Source: Streptomyces griseus (GTDB taxonomy: Bacteria; Actinomycetota; Actinomycetes; Streptomycetales; Streptomycetaceae). Taken from it: a stretch of DNA of 33,840 bases. Under the pieces are notes generated by a model. It saw nothing but the letters and a program-made list of their open reading frames with translations. It made no database searches and was not told where the DNA came from. The DNA is taken from contig MUNB01000138.1 in NCBI GenBank assembly GCA_002154345.1, positions 1 to 33,840 of the forward strand, read 5' to 3'. Each line of letters starts with the position of its first letter. The first letter of the stretch is position 1. Shown here piece after piece: positions 14,482-21,418 of the stretch. A program made the position numbers and the translations under genes.

Positions 14482-15081
14482 GTGAGCGAGCCGAATCCGT
14501 ACGCGGACGACGCGTACAAGTGGGGCCCGCCCCAGCAGCCGGGCCACCAGCCGACCGTCGCCGACGGTCAGGCGTACGGCTATCCGGCGCCGGGCGCCAC
14601 GCCCGCGTACGGCTATCCGCAGCAGCTGCCGGAGTCCGCGGCCCAGCCCGGCCCCGGTTACGGGTACCCCAACGCGGCGCAGCCGACGATGCCCGGCCAG
14701 TACCTCCCGGTGCCGCAGGGCGTGCCCGGCCAGGGCGGCGTGCCGGTGCTGGCGATCGGCGACATCACCGTGATGAGCGACGCGATCGTCACCCCGTCCG
14801 GCTCGATGCCGCTCAAGGGCGCGGTCTGGACGGCCACGGACATGTCGCGCACCGAGGAGAAGATCCCGACGCACGCGGTCGTGCTGGCGATCATCTTCGC
14901 GCTGTTCTGCCTGATCGGGCTGCTGTTCCTGCTGATGAAGGAGAAGCGGACCACCGGCTTCATCCAGGTCACGGTCACCAGCGGCGGCCGGCACCACTCC
15001 ACGATGATCCCGGCCGTCGGCCCCTACACCTTCCCCGCGGTGATGGGCCAGCTCAACCAGGCCCGTTCCATGAGCGCCTGA
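14482..15081 (+). CDS. Pro/Tyr/Gly-rich single-pass membrane protein of unknown function
   Basis: 199 residues, GTG at 14482 with a purine-rich stretch (AGAGAAACGGGGA) upstream. Residues 1-90 are low-complexity and repeat an (A/G)YGYP unit three times (AYGYPAPG, AYGYPQQ, GYGYPNA). A folded-looking part (GDITVMSDAIVTPSGSMPLKGAVWTATD) follows, then one membrane helix (HAVVLAIIFALFCLIGLLFLLM). The C-terminal domain is about 45 residues long (FIQVTVTSGGRHHSTMIPA). The layout is common among uncharacterised Streptomyces membrane proteins. The next gene starts 14 bases after the stop, so they form an operon, separate from sdh because a terminator lies between. Confidence 0.75.
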   Translation: MSEPNPYADDAYKWGPPQQPGHQPTVADGQAYGYPAPGATPAYGYPQQLPESAAQPGPGYGYPNAAQPTMPGQYLPVPQGVPGQGGVPVLAIGDITVMSDAIVTPSGSMPLKGAVWTATDMSRTEEKIPTHAVVLAIIFALFCLIGLLFLLMKEKRTTGFIQVTVTSGGRHHSTMIPAVGPYTFPAVMGQLNQARSMSA

Positions 15082-15095
15082 GTCGCGCGTCGCCC

Positions 15096-15944
15096 ATGGC
15101 ACGGTTCGAGCACACGGTCTGCGTGGCCGCCCTGGACCGCGACTGGTTCGAGGAGGCCGCCGGACACGTGGTGGACCTCTTCGAGGCCTCCCGCGAGCAG
15201 GGCGGTGCGCTCCTGCTGCCCGACGGGCGCCCGGTCCACGGCCTCCGGCTGCTGAAGGGGCGTCATCTGCAACCGGGGGCGGAGTACGGGGAGACACCGG
15301 ATCCGGAGAAGGACGGGGCGGGCGCCCCGGAGACCGCCGTCCTGCGTGAGTGGCGGCCCTCCCGCGCCGTCGAGGTGGAGAGCCTCGTGGCGGAGGAGGG
15401 CATGTCCATGCGGGTACGGATACGGCTCCGCGAGCCCCGGACGCCCAGGGCCCTGGAGCTGTCCCTCGACGGGCACAACCCGAAGGGCGGTTCGCTGTAC
15501 CGCTTCTCGGGGCGCGGCAAGGCCGACCTGCACGCCTGGTGGGCGGCGCTGGACCGGCCCGCCGCGGCTCCCCCGGCCGCCCGGGCCCCGGTCGTCGGCA
15601 AGGCCGTGCACCGGCTGGCCAAGGCCCGTCTGACGGTCACCCCGCGCCCGGCGGAGGACGGTTCCTGGCAGGTCCGTGCGGTGCTGGGCGTGCGCGGGCG
15701 GTGGCTGCTGCGGCCGGTGGGCGCGGTGGCGCTGTTCTTCGCCCGGGGCCCGGTGGCGCGGGGCTTCCGCGAGGCGGTGGAGAGCGCGGCCGAGGAGTGG
15801 AACACGGCGCTCGCGGAGCTGACGCCGCTGCACGGCGAGGCGTTGCGCGCGGAGATCGCGGACGCGCTGACGGAGCCGCCCGAGCGGCCGGAGCGCGCGG
15901 AGCGGCCCGAGCCGCCCCGGCCGGAAGAGCCCAAGGTTCTCTGA
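15096..15944 (+). CDS. Protein of unknown function, co-transcribed with the preceding gene
   Basis: 282 residues, ATG at 15096, 14 bases after the previous stop; no strong Shine-Dalgarno, so coupling is likely. The sequence is soluble with a short hydrophobic patch (RPVGAVALFFARGPV) that may be a membrane-associated helix. Readable landmarks are ARFEHTVCVAALDRDWFEEA at the N-terminus, LDGHNPKGGSLYRFSGRGKADLHAWW in the middle and an E/P/R-rich C-terminal tail (ERPERAERPEPPRPEE). I recognise no domain. The tail resembles disordered termini common in this genus. The frame has normal high-GC3 codon use and no conflicting frame is better, so I consider it real. Confidence 0.72.
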   Translation: MARFEHTVCVAALDRDWFEEAAGHVVDLFEASREQGGALLLPDGRPVHGLRLLKGRHLQPGAEYGETPDPEKDGAGAPETAVLREWRPSRAVEVESLVAEEGMSMRVRIRLREPRTPRALELSLDGHNPKGGSLYRFSGRGKADLHAWWAALDRPAAAPPAARAPVVGKAVHRLAKARLTVTPRPAEDGSWQVRAVLGVRGRWLLRPVGAVALFFARGPVARGFREAVESAAEEWNTALAELTPLHGEALRAEIADALTEPPERPERAERPEPPRPEEPKVL

Positions 15945-15962
15945 CCCACTCCCTGGAGACCC

Positions 15963-15992
15963 CTGTAGTCCTCTGTAGACCTCCGTAGACCT
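15963..15992. repeat. Three 10-bp tandem repeats, CTGTAGACCT unit
   Basis: CTGTAGTCCT, CTGTAGACCT and CCGTAGACCT lie head to tail with an exact 10-base period (15963-15992). The third runs into the 38-bp palindrome, whose far arm contains the reverse complement of the unit (AGGTCTACAG, 16015-16024). Confidence 0.85.
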
Positions 15993-16022
15993 CTTCTTGA
16001 ACATGTTCAAGAAGAGGTCTAC
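15985..16022. promoter_or_regulatory. 38-bp perfect palindrome, probable TetR operator 1
   Basis: Bases 15985-16003 and 16004-16022 are exact reverse complements with no spacer. The core TTGAACATGTTCAA (15997-16010) recurs as TTGAACGCGTTCAA downstream, so the core is probably the recognition sequence. The best candidate protein is the TetR regulator encoded third in the operon that follows. Confidence 0.75.
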
Positions 16023-16025
16023 AGT
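15997..16025 (+). promoter_or_regulatory. Promoter of the membrane protein/DCC/TetR operon
   Basis: TTGAAC (15997-16002), 17-nt spacer, TACAGT (16020-16025). The -35 is part of the palindrome core and the -10 overlaps its right end. Start of transcription is expected near 16032, giving a leader of about 38 nt. Binding at the palindrome would block polymerase directly. Confidence 0.65.
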
Positions 16026-16042
16026 CATGCCCGAAAGCATTT

Positions 16043-16056
16043 TTGAACGCGTTCAA
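16043..16056. promoter_or_regulatory. Second operator, TTGAACGCGTTCAA
   Basis: A 14-bp perfect palindrome sharing TTGAAC/GTTCAA with the centre of the first one; centres are 46 bp apart. It lies just downstream of the expected transcription start and abuts the ribosome-binding site (GGGAGGG), consistent with a road-block site. Confidence 0.7.
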
Positions 16057-16069
16057 GGGAGGGTGGGGC

Positions 16070-16504
16070 ATGGACCTCACTGTTGTCGCGTACGTCATCT
16101 ATCTGCTGATCACCGTGGCGCTCACCATCTGGGTCGCCCGTACGCTCAGCCGCAACGGGCGGATCTTCCTCGCCGATGTGCTGCACGGGAACGAGAAGCT
16201 CGCCGACGCCGTCAACCACCTGCTGGTGGTCGGCTTCTATCTGGTCAACCTCGGGTTCGTCACGCTCTATCTGAAGAACGCCGACGGGGTGGCCGACGCC
16301 CGCGAGCTGTTCGAGGCCCTCTCGGCGAAGGTGGGCGTGGTCCTGCTGGTCCTCGGCGTCATGCACCTGGGCAATGTGTGGGTGCTCAGCCGGATCCGCC
16401 GCCGCGGCGCCCTGGAGCGCGAGCAGACGCCGCCCGTGCCGCCGCAGGGCTGGACGCCTCCGGCCGGCCAAGGCCCGTGGGCCGCGCCCACGCCCGGACG
16501 GTGA
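16070..16504 (+). CDS. Small integral membrane protein in TetR-controlled operon
   Basis: 144 residues, ATG at 16070 with GGGAGGGTGGGG immediately upstream. Three membrane segments: VVAYVIYLLITVALTIWVA, VNHLLVVGFYLVNLGFVTLYL and VGVVLLVLGVMHLGNVWVLS. A polar loop (RNGRIFLADVLHGNEKLADA) and a Pro-rich cytoplasmic-looking tail complete it. No catalytic motif is visible. Its stop overlaps the next gene's start by four bases (GTGA). Placement under two palindromic operators suggests it is the effector of a regulated response, perhaps envelope redox or lipid stress given the DCC-type partner. That is inference. Confidence 0.82.
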   Translation: MDLTVVAYVIYLLITVALTIWVARTLSRNGRIFLADVLHGNEKLADAVNHLLVVGFYLVNLGFVTLYLKNADGVADARELFEALSAKVGVVLLVLGVMHLGNVWVLSRIRRRGALEREQTPPVPPQGWTPPAGQGPWAAPTPGR

Positions 16505-16962
16505 GTCCGGTGACCGGGGCGCCACCCGCCCCCGTACGGCCCGGGCCCGCCCCCGTACGACGGCTCACCGTGCTCTACGACGCGCAGTGCCCGCTCTGCG
16601 TCCATCTGCGGCACTGGCTCCAGCGGCAGCGGCAGCTCGTCCCGCTGGATCTCGTACCGGCCGGATCGGCCGAGGCCCGGCGGCGGTTCCCGGAGCTGGA
16701 CCACGCGGCGACGCTGGCGGAGATCACCGTGGTCGGCGACCTGGGGCAGGTCTACCGGGAGGCCGCCGCCTGGATCGTCTGTCTGTGGGCGCTCGCCAAG
16801 TACCGCTCCAGGGCCCACTGGCTGACCACCCCGGCGGGCCGGCCCTTCGCCCGGGGCACCGTGCTGGCCGCCGCCCGCTACCGCGCCAGGGCGCTGCCGC
16901 CCTGCGCCCCCGGGGCCCGTGAGTGCGCCGCCCCGCCCGGCGGACCGTGGGGCCCCCGTTAA
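16501..16962 (+). CDS. DCC-family (DUF393) thiol-oxidoreductase-like protein
   Basis: 153 residues, GTG at 16501 overlapping the previous stop (GTGA). A Pro/Ala-rich start is followed by the hallmark LTVLYDAQCPLCVHLRHWL with the D-x-x-C-P-x-C motif that names the DCC family, a thioredoxin-like fold. It continues with LVPLDLVPAG and EITVVGDLGQVYREAAAWIVCLWAL. A membrane-associated helix around AAWIVCLWALAKY is likely. Family members are predicted thiol-disulfide oxidoreductases, but the substrate is not known. The C-terminal ~25 residues are Pro/Gly/Arg-rich. The tight overlap says it works with the 3-TM protein. Confidence 0.85.
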   Translation: MSPVTGAPPAPVRPGPAPVRRLTVLYDAQCPLCVHLRHWLQRQRQLVPLDLVPAGSAEARRRFPELDHAATLAEITVVGDLGQVYREAAAWIVCLWALAKYRSRAHWLTTPAGRPFARGTVLAAARYRARALPPCAPGARECAAPPGGPWGPR

Positions 16963-16993
16963 CCTTGGGCCCGTGGTGAAGGAAGAGAAGAAC

Positions 16994-17719
16994 GTGCAGG
17001 AGAACAAGCCGGCCAAGGCCGCGAAGAGCGAGCAGACCCGCACGCTGATTCTCGAAACGGCGCTCCGGCTCTTCGCGGAGCGCGGCTACGACCGGACGAC
17101 CATGCGGGCCATCGCCCAGGAGGCGGGCGTCTCGGTCGGGAACGCCTACTACTACTTCTCCTCCAAGGAGCACCTGGTCCAGGGCTTCTACGACCGGATC
17201 GCCGCCGAACACGCCACGGCGGTCCGGCCCGTGCTGGAGGGCGACGGCGATCTGACCGTACGGATCAGGGGGGTACTGCTCGGCTGGCTGGACGTGGCGG
17301 AGCCGTACCACCGCTTCGCCGCGCAGTTCTTCAAGAACGCGGCCGATCCGGACAGTCCACTCTCCCCGTTCTCCGAGGACTCGGTGGCCGCCCGCGACGC
17401 CGCGATCTCCATCCATGAGCGCTGCATCGCCGGGGCGGACGTCAAGAGCGATCCGGAACTGGCTCCGCTGCTGCCTCAGTTGATGTGGCTGATGCAGATG
17501 GGGCTGGTGCTGTTCTGGGTCTACGACCGGACCGAGGGCACCGAGCGCAGCCGCCGGCTGGTCGAGCGCACCGCGCCGATCGCCGCCCGGGCCATCGCGC
17601 TCTCCCGGTTCCGGGTGCTGCGACCGCTGGTGCGGCAGATCCACGCGCTGCTGGTGGAGTTTCTGCCGGGTACGGCGACGGCCGGACCCCGGGACGCTGC
17701 CCGGGGCCCGGCCGACTGA
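16994..17719 (+). CDS. TetR-family transcriptional regulator
   Basis: 241 residues if started at GTG 16994, with AAGGAAGAG as ribosome-binding site. An alternative GTG at 16973 lies 7 nt behind a TAACCT, as for a leaderless transcript. The N-terminal DNA-binding domain is classic TetR: TRTLILETALRLFAERGYDRTTMRAIAQ, then EAGVSVGNAYYYFSSKEHL with the recognition helix. The remaining ~180 residues are the helical ligand-binding/dimer domain, ending in a Gly/Ala/Arg tail. It follows the DCC gene by 31 bases, so it is the third gene of the operon and should autoregulate through the TTGAAC-type palindromes at 15985-16056. The ligand is unknown; conserved neighbours suggest it senses an envelope-related compound. 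Confidence 0.9.
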   Translation: MQENKPAKAAKSEQTRTLILETALRLFAERGYDRTTMRAIAQEAGVSVGNAYYYFSSKEHLVQGFYDRIAAEHATAVRPVLEGDGDLTVRIRGVLLGWLDVAEPYHRFAAQFFKNAADPDSPLSPFSEDSVAARDAAISIHERCIAGADVKSDPELAPLLPQLMWLMQMGLVLFWVYDRTEGTERSRRLVERTAPIAARAIALSRFRVLRPLVRQIHALLVEFLPGTATAGPRDAARGPAD

Positions 17720-17728
17720 CGTACCGGT

Positions 17729-17744
17729 CGGATCCGTCGATCCG
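17729..17744. terminator. Weak hairpin between convergent genes
   Basis: CGGATC-CGTC-GATCCG, a 6-bp stem with tetraloop filling the 25-base gap between the TetR gene and the solute-binding protein gene. It is short and lacks a T-tract, so terminator activity is uncertain. Confidence 0.35.
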
Positions 17745-19298
17745 TCAGATCCAGCTCAGCTCCCACAGGCGCCAGGTGCCGGTGCCGTCGGAGAGGTACT
17801 GGGAGCCGGCGACGTCGGACTTGGCGACGACGTAGTCCTTCTTCTGCCACAGCGGCAGCAGCGGGACGTCCTCGCCGACGAGCTCCTGCATGTCCTTGAA
17901 GTCGCCGGAGGTGCGGCTGCGGTCGCTGAACTGCTGGGTGGCGGCGATCAGCTGGTCCATCTTCTTGCTGGAGTAGCCGCTGTGCAGGACGTTTGCGGTA
18001 CCGACGAGCGGCTGGCTGAAGGTGTCGGGGTCCGGGAAGTCGGGGAACCAGCCGACGGTGTACATGTCGTACTTACCGGCGGCGTACCCCTTCTGGTACT
18101 TCGTCCACTCCACGGCCTCGACCGAGACCTTGAACAGACCGTCCTTCTCCATCTGACGGCGCAGCTCGGCGGTCTCCTTGGTGTACATGTCGCCCTCGCG
18201 GTACGCGAACTTGATGACGACCGGCGTCTCCACCCCGGCCTGCTGCAGCAGCTGCTTGGCGCGCGCCGGGTCGGAGGAGGGGTACGCGTCGAAGAACGGG
18301 GTGCTGTGCCCGATGAAGCCGGTGGGGATCAGCGAGTACAGCGGGTCGACCGTGCCCTGGTAGACCTTCCGGACCAGGGGGCCCCGGTCGAGGAGCGCGG
18401 CGACGGCCTGGCGGACCTTCTTGTCGCCGAACGGCGAATCGGTGCGGGAGTTGAAGATGATGTTGCGGATCTCGGCGCTGGCCGCCTCGGTCACCCGTAC
18501 GTCCGGGTCGTTGACGTTGAGGTCGGCGAGCGTCTCGGACGGCAGCTGGCGGTGGGCGATGTCCACGTCACCGCTGTCCCAGGACGTCTGCAGTTCCTCG
18601 GAGGTCTTGAAGTAGCGGATGGTGACCGCTTCGCCGGTCTTCTTGAGCGCGCCCTTGTACTTCAGGTTGGGCACCAGCTCGGCGCGGTTCCCCGACTCGT
18701 ACGACTTCAGGACGTACGGACCGGAGCCGTCGGCCTCGTTGCCCGCGCGGAGCTTGTCCTCGGGGTACTTGGTCGGGTCGACGATCGCCGCGGCGCCGGT
18801 GGCGATCTTCTGCGGGAAGGTCGCGTCCTTGCCGGACAGGTTGAACGTGATCGTGCGGCCCTCGGTCGTCACCGACTCGAGGGTCGGGAAGAGACCCGCG
18901 GGGCCGACGTCCGACTTGATCGTGAAGATCCGGTCGAAGGAGTGCTTGACGTCCTCGGCGGTGATCTTGCGGCCGTTGGAGAAGGTCAGGTCGTCACGGA
19001 GCTTGCACTGGTACGTCTGGAGCTTCTGCCCGACGAACCCGCAGCTCTCGGCGGCGTCCGGCTCGGGCGTGACAGCACCGGGCCTGAAGGTCAGCAGCGA
19101 CTGGTAGATGTTGCTGTAGATCGCCCAGGAGCCCGCGTCGTACGCGCCGGCCGGGTCGAGCGAGGTGACGATGTCCGACGTCCCGACGGTGATCGCATCG
19201 GTCTTCGCCTCCCCCGACGGGAGCAGTTGCCAGGCGCCGACGCCCGCTATGACCAAAACCGCGAGAATCGCGAGAATCCGTACCCGGACCGACCGCAT
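17745..19298 (-). CDS. Extracellular solute-binding protein, family 5 (peptide type), orphan
   Basis: 517 residues, ATG at 19298 with GGGAGA upstream. The N-terminus RSVRVRILAILAVLVIAGVGAW is a hydrophobic anchor or signal; no lipobox Cys is present. The SBP_bac_5 fold is clear: ITVGTSDIVTSLDPAGAY, NIYQSLLTF, LRDDLTFSNGRKITAEDVKHSF, ADGSGPYVLKSYESG, VRQAVAALLDRGPLV and VGWFPDFPDPD. Such proteins capture oligopeptides (some capture nickel, sugars or signalling peptides) for an ABC importer. No permease or ATPase gene is nearby, so it either shares another transporter or acts as a sensor or chaperone. It is in line with the metallophosphoesterase gene but over 270 bases away, with a terminator-like hairpin between. 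Confidence 0.9.
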   Translation of the reverse strand: MRSVRVRILAILAVLVIAGVGAWQLLPSGEAKTDAITVGTSDIVTSLDPAGAYDAGSWAIYSNIYQSLLTFRPGAVTPEPDAAESCGFVGQKLQTYQCKLRDDLTFSNGRKITAEDVKHSFDRIFTIKSDVGPAGLFPTLESVTTEGRTITFNLSGKDATFPQKIATGAAAIVDPTKYPEDKLRAGNEADGSGPYVLKSYESGNRAELVPNLKYKGALKKTGEAVTIRYFKTSEELQTSWDSGDVDIAHRQLPSETLADLNVNDPDVRVTEAASAEIRNIIFNSRTDSPFGDKKVRQAVAALLDRGPLVRKVYQGTVDPLYSLIPTGFIGHSTPFFDAYPSSDPARAKQLLQQAGVETPVVIKFAYREGDMYTKETAELRRQMEKDGLFKVSVEAVEWTKYQKGYAAGKYDMYTVGWFPDFPDPDTFSQPLVGTANVLHSGYSSKKMDQLIAATQQFSDRSRTSGDFKDMQELVGEDVPLLPLWQKKDYVVAKSDVAGSQYLSDGTGTWRLWELSWI

Positions 19299-19418
19299 TG
19301 CCGTGCTCTCCCTTACCAGCCCCACCTCGGCGGTCGCGTGGTGACGCGCACATCGCCGCATGTTCGCGCTTACCCAATCACACGATTTTCACATCTGGAA
19401 GAGTAAATGGGGCACTCA

Positions 19419-19464
19419 CAGCCTTTTGTTGGACACGTACGGGAACCCCTGTCCGAAAAGGCTG
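19419..19464. other. Large stem-loop upstream of the solute-binding protein gene
   Basis: CAGCCTTTT (19419-19427) pairs with 19456-19464 and GGACA (19431-19435) with 19450-19454, joined by a small internal loop, with a 14-nt terminal loop. It lies about 120 bases before the start at 19298. It could be a leader structure, an attenuator or a second terminator of the gene upstream. Confidence 0.5.
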
Positions 19465-19536
19465 TTTCCTGCCTCCTACCTGCGGGTTTCCGTAGCTGAC
19501 GGTGACCCTCCGGTGTGGATTTCATGATGGTGGGCC

Positions 19537-19570
19537 GGAGCGTTCCGGAACGTCGCACCCGCAACGCTCC
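19537..19570 (-). terminator. Hairpin directly after the metallophosphoesterase stop
   Basis: On the minus strand GGAGCGTT (19570-19563) pairs with AACGCTCC (19544-19537), enclosing a loop that itself contains part of a GTTCCGGAAC palindrome. It begins at the stop codon. No T-tract. Confidence 0.5.
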
Positions 19571-21015
19571 TAGGCCTGACGGGAGGCGAGCTCCACGACG
19601 GTGATGTCGGACGGGGCGCCCACCCGGACCGGCGGGCCCCAGGCGCCCGCGCCGCGCGAGACGAAGAGCTGGGTGTCGCCGTAGCGTTCGAGCCCGGCGA
19701 CGGTGGGATTGGCCAGCTCGGCGAGGAGGTTGCCGGGCCAGAGCTGTCCGCCGTGGGTGTGGCCGGAGAGCTGGAGGTCGACGCCGTGCTCGACGGCGTC
19801 GTGGATGACGACGGGCTGGTGCGCGAGCAGGACGGCGGCGCGGCCCCGGTCCCGGTCGCCCAGCGCCTTCACGAAGTCGGGCCCCTGGCCCTCGGTCTCG
19901 CCGGCCACGTCGTTGACGCCCGCGAGGTCGAAGCCATCGATCTCCACCCGGGCGTTCTCCAGCGGGTGCAGACCCAGCTCCCGGACGTGGTCGACCCACT
20001 GCTCGGCGCCGGAGAAGTACTCGTGGTTGCCGGTGACGAAGAAGCTTCCGTGCCGGGCGCGCAGGGCCGCCAGCGGTTCGGCGGCGGAGCCGAGGTCGGC
20101 GACGGACCCGTCGACGAGGTCGCCGACGACGGCGACCAGGTCGGGCGAGGTCCGGTTGATCGTGTCGACGATCCGGCGGGTGTGGGCGCGGCCGAGGATC
20201 GGGCCGATGTGGATGTCGCTGACCACGGCGATCCGGAAGCCGTGGGCGGCGCGGGGCAGTCTGGCCAGCGGGACGGTGATCCGCCGGACGCTCGGCCCGC
20301 GCAGCACGCCGTACGTGCCGTACCCGACGGTGGCGAGTCCGGCGGCGGCCGCCGCGCCGCCGACGACCCGGGAGACGAAGAGCCGGCGGGAGGGGTTCGG
20401 GGCGAGGGCGGGCGGGGCCTCGGCGGGGTTCGGAGCGGGTTCCGTATCCGGTCCGGTGGAGGGTTCCGCTTCCGCACCGGTCGTGGCTTCCGTTTCCGGT
20501 TCCGCCTGAGGTTCCGTCGCCGTACGCACTGCCGCGTCCGAGGTGCCGGCCGAGCGGGACGGAACCAGCTCCTCGGTACGGGGACGGGTCTCTTCCGGGA
20601 CCTCGACGAGCGTTCCGGAACGCGGTGCGGAGGACGCTCCGGAAGGCGTTGCGGAAGGTGCTCCGCTTTCGGCCGTGGCCGCCTTCCGGTCGCGCCCGGA
20701 GAGGACCCGCAGGAGAACCGGACGTACAACCTCGCCCACGAGCAGCGCCAGCGTCAGGTACAGCAGGCAGGCCAGCCACAGGAAGCCCGGCCACGCCAGC
20801 ACCTGCTGGAGCCAGAAGGGCGCGCCCACCCGGCCGGACGTCATGGCGCCGACGCTCAGCAGCGGCAGGACGAAGGCGGCGACGGTGCCCGCCCGCCGCA
20901 GCGGGCTGCCCGGCGCCGTCGTGTCACCGACGAAGCGCCGCCACAGATACCGGTGCACGGCGCCGAGCAACGCCAGCACCACGAGCCCCACCAGGGCGAA
21001 GACCACTGCAGCCAT
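19570..21015 (-). CDS. Membrane metallophosphoesterase with internal twin-arginine motif (YkuE-like)
   Basis: 481 residues, ATG at 21015 with GGGAAG upstream. Three N-terminal membrane spans (about 2-20, 42-60, 70-94) are followed by a basic stretch (RPVLLRVLSGRDRK) and a linker of roughly 100 residues rich in E, P, T and S. Then comes SRRLFVSR (Arg210-Arg211) directly before a fourth hydrophobic segment (about 214-234). The C-terminal domain is a calcineurin-like phosphoesterase with all metal motifs: SDIHIGP (267), GDLVDG (298), GNHEY (329) and GHTHGGQLW. Positive-inside reading puts the linker inside and the catalytic domain outside. Bacillus YkuE, a Tat-exported phosphoesterase, is the closest family I know. 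The substrate is unknown. It follows a small membrane gene by 24 bases. Confidence 0.9.
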   Translation of the reverse strand: MAAVVFALVGLVVLALLGAVHRYLWRRFVGDTTAPGSPLRRAGTVAAFVLPLLSVGAMTSGRVGAPFWLQQVLAWPGFLWLACLLYLTLALLVGEVVRPVLLRVLSGRDRKAATAESGAPSATPSGASSAPRSGTLVEVPEETRPRTEELVPSRSAGTSDAAVRTATEPQAEPETEATTGAEAEPSTGPDTEPAPNPAEAPPALAPNPSRRLFVSRVVGGAAAAAGLATVGYGTYGVLRGPSVRRITVPLARLPRAAHGFRIAVVSDIHIGPILGRAHTRRIVDTINRTSPDLVAVVGDLVDGSVADLGSAAEPLAALRARHGSFFVTGNHEYFSGAEQWVDHVRELGLHPLENARVEIDGFDLAGVNDVAGETEGQGPDFVKALGDRDRGRAAVLLAHQPVVIHDAVEHGVDLQLSGHTHGGQLWPGNLLAELANPTVAGLERYGDTQLFVSRGAGAWGPPVRVGAPSDITVVELASRQA

Positions 21016-21039
21016 CCGAGCTTCCCCATGTTCCCGTCG

Positions 21040-21285
21040 TCATGCGCGCCTGTCGCGCAAAGCCCGGACTCCACGCAACCCGATCACGCCGACCGCCGTC
21101 CCCAGAAGAAAGGACGTGATGGCGAGCAGCAGGTGCACCCAGAAGTACCCGGTCGGTTCGCCCGCGTCGTCGAAGGCGAGCCCGCTGCCGTCCTGCCACA
21201 GGTTCTTGACGAAAGTGATCCAGATGAACCAGCTCCACACCCCGAACGCGAGCAGGAACCAGGACACGCGGCGGCTGAGCTTCAT
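21040..21285 (-). CDS. Small two-TM membrane protein
   Basis: 81 residues, ATG at 21285. Two hydrophobic helices, VSWFLLAFGVWSWFIWITFVKNLW and YFWVHLLLAITSFLLGTAVGVIGL, are joined by a short acidic loop (FDDAGEPTG), and the C-terminus is basic (RGVRALRDRR). This hairpin-type membrane protein of Streptomyces has no assigned function. GATACT lies 6 nt before the ATG, compatible with a leaderless or nearly leaderless transcript. It is first in an operon with the metallophosphoesterase and divergent from the D,D-carboxypeptidase gene, 133 bases away, so it may share control with envelope genes. Confidence 0.8.
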   Translation of the reverse strand: MKLSRRVSWFLLAFGVWSWFIWITFVKNLWQDGSGLAFDDAGEPTGYFWVHLLLAITSFLLGTAVGVIGLRGVRALRDRRA

Positions 21286-21405
21286 GGGTCCAGTATCGCC
21301 GCCGTCCCCCGGCCCCCTCCCCCGGGGTGGCGTCCGAACGGGGCTGTCCCGGCGTTCCCTGCGGCGGGTCAGGCGGTCCGGCTCCGCATCCACATCTTCG
21401 CCCTG

Positions 21406-21411
21406 TACGTT
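21406..21411 (+). promoter_or_regulatory. Probable -10 of a leaderless carboxypeptidase transcript
   Basis: TACGTT ends 7 nt before the GTG at 21419. There is no Shine-Dalgarno in front of that codon, and the protein from it begins with a perfect signal peptide. The -35 is not evident. Confidence 0.45.
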
Positions 21412-21418
21412 TCCGACC

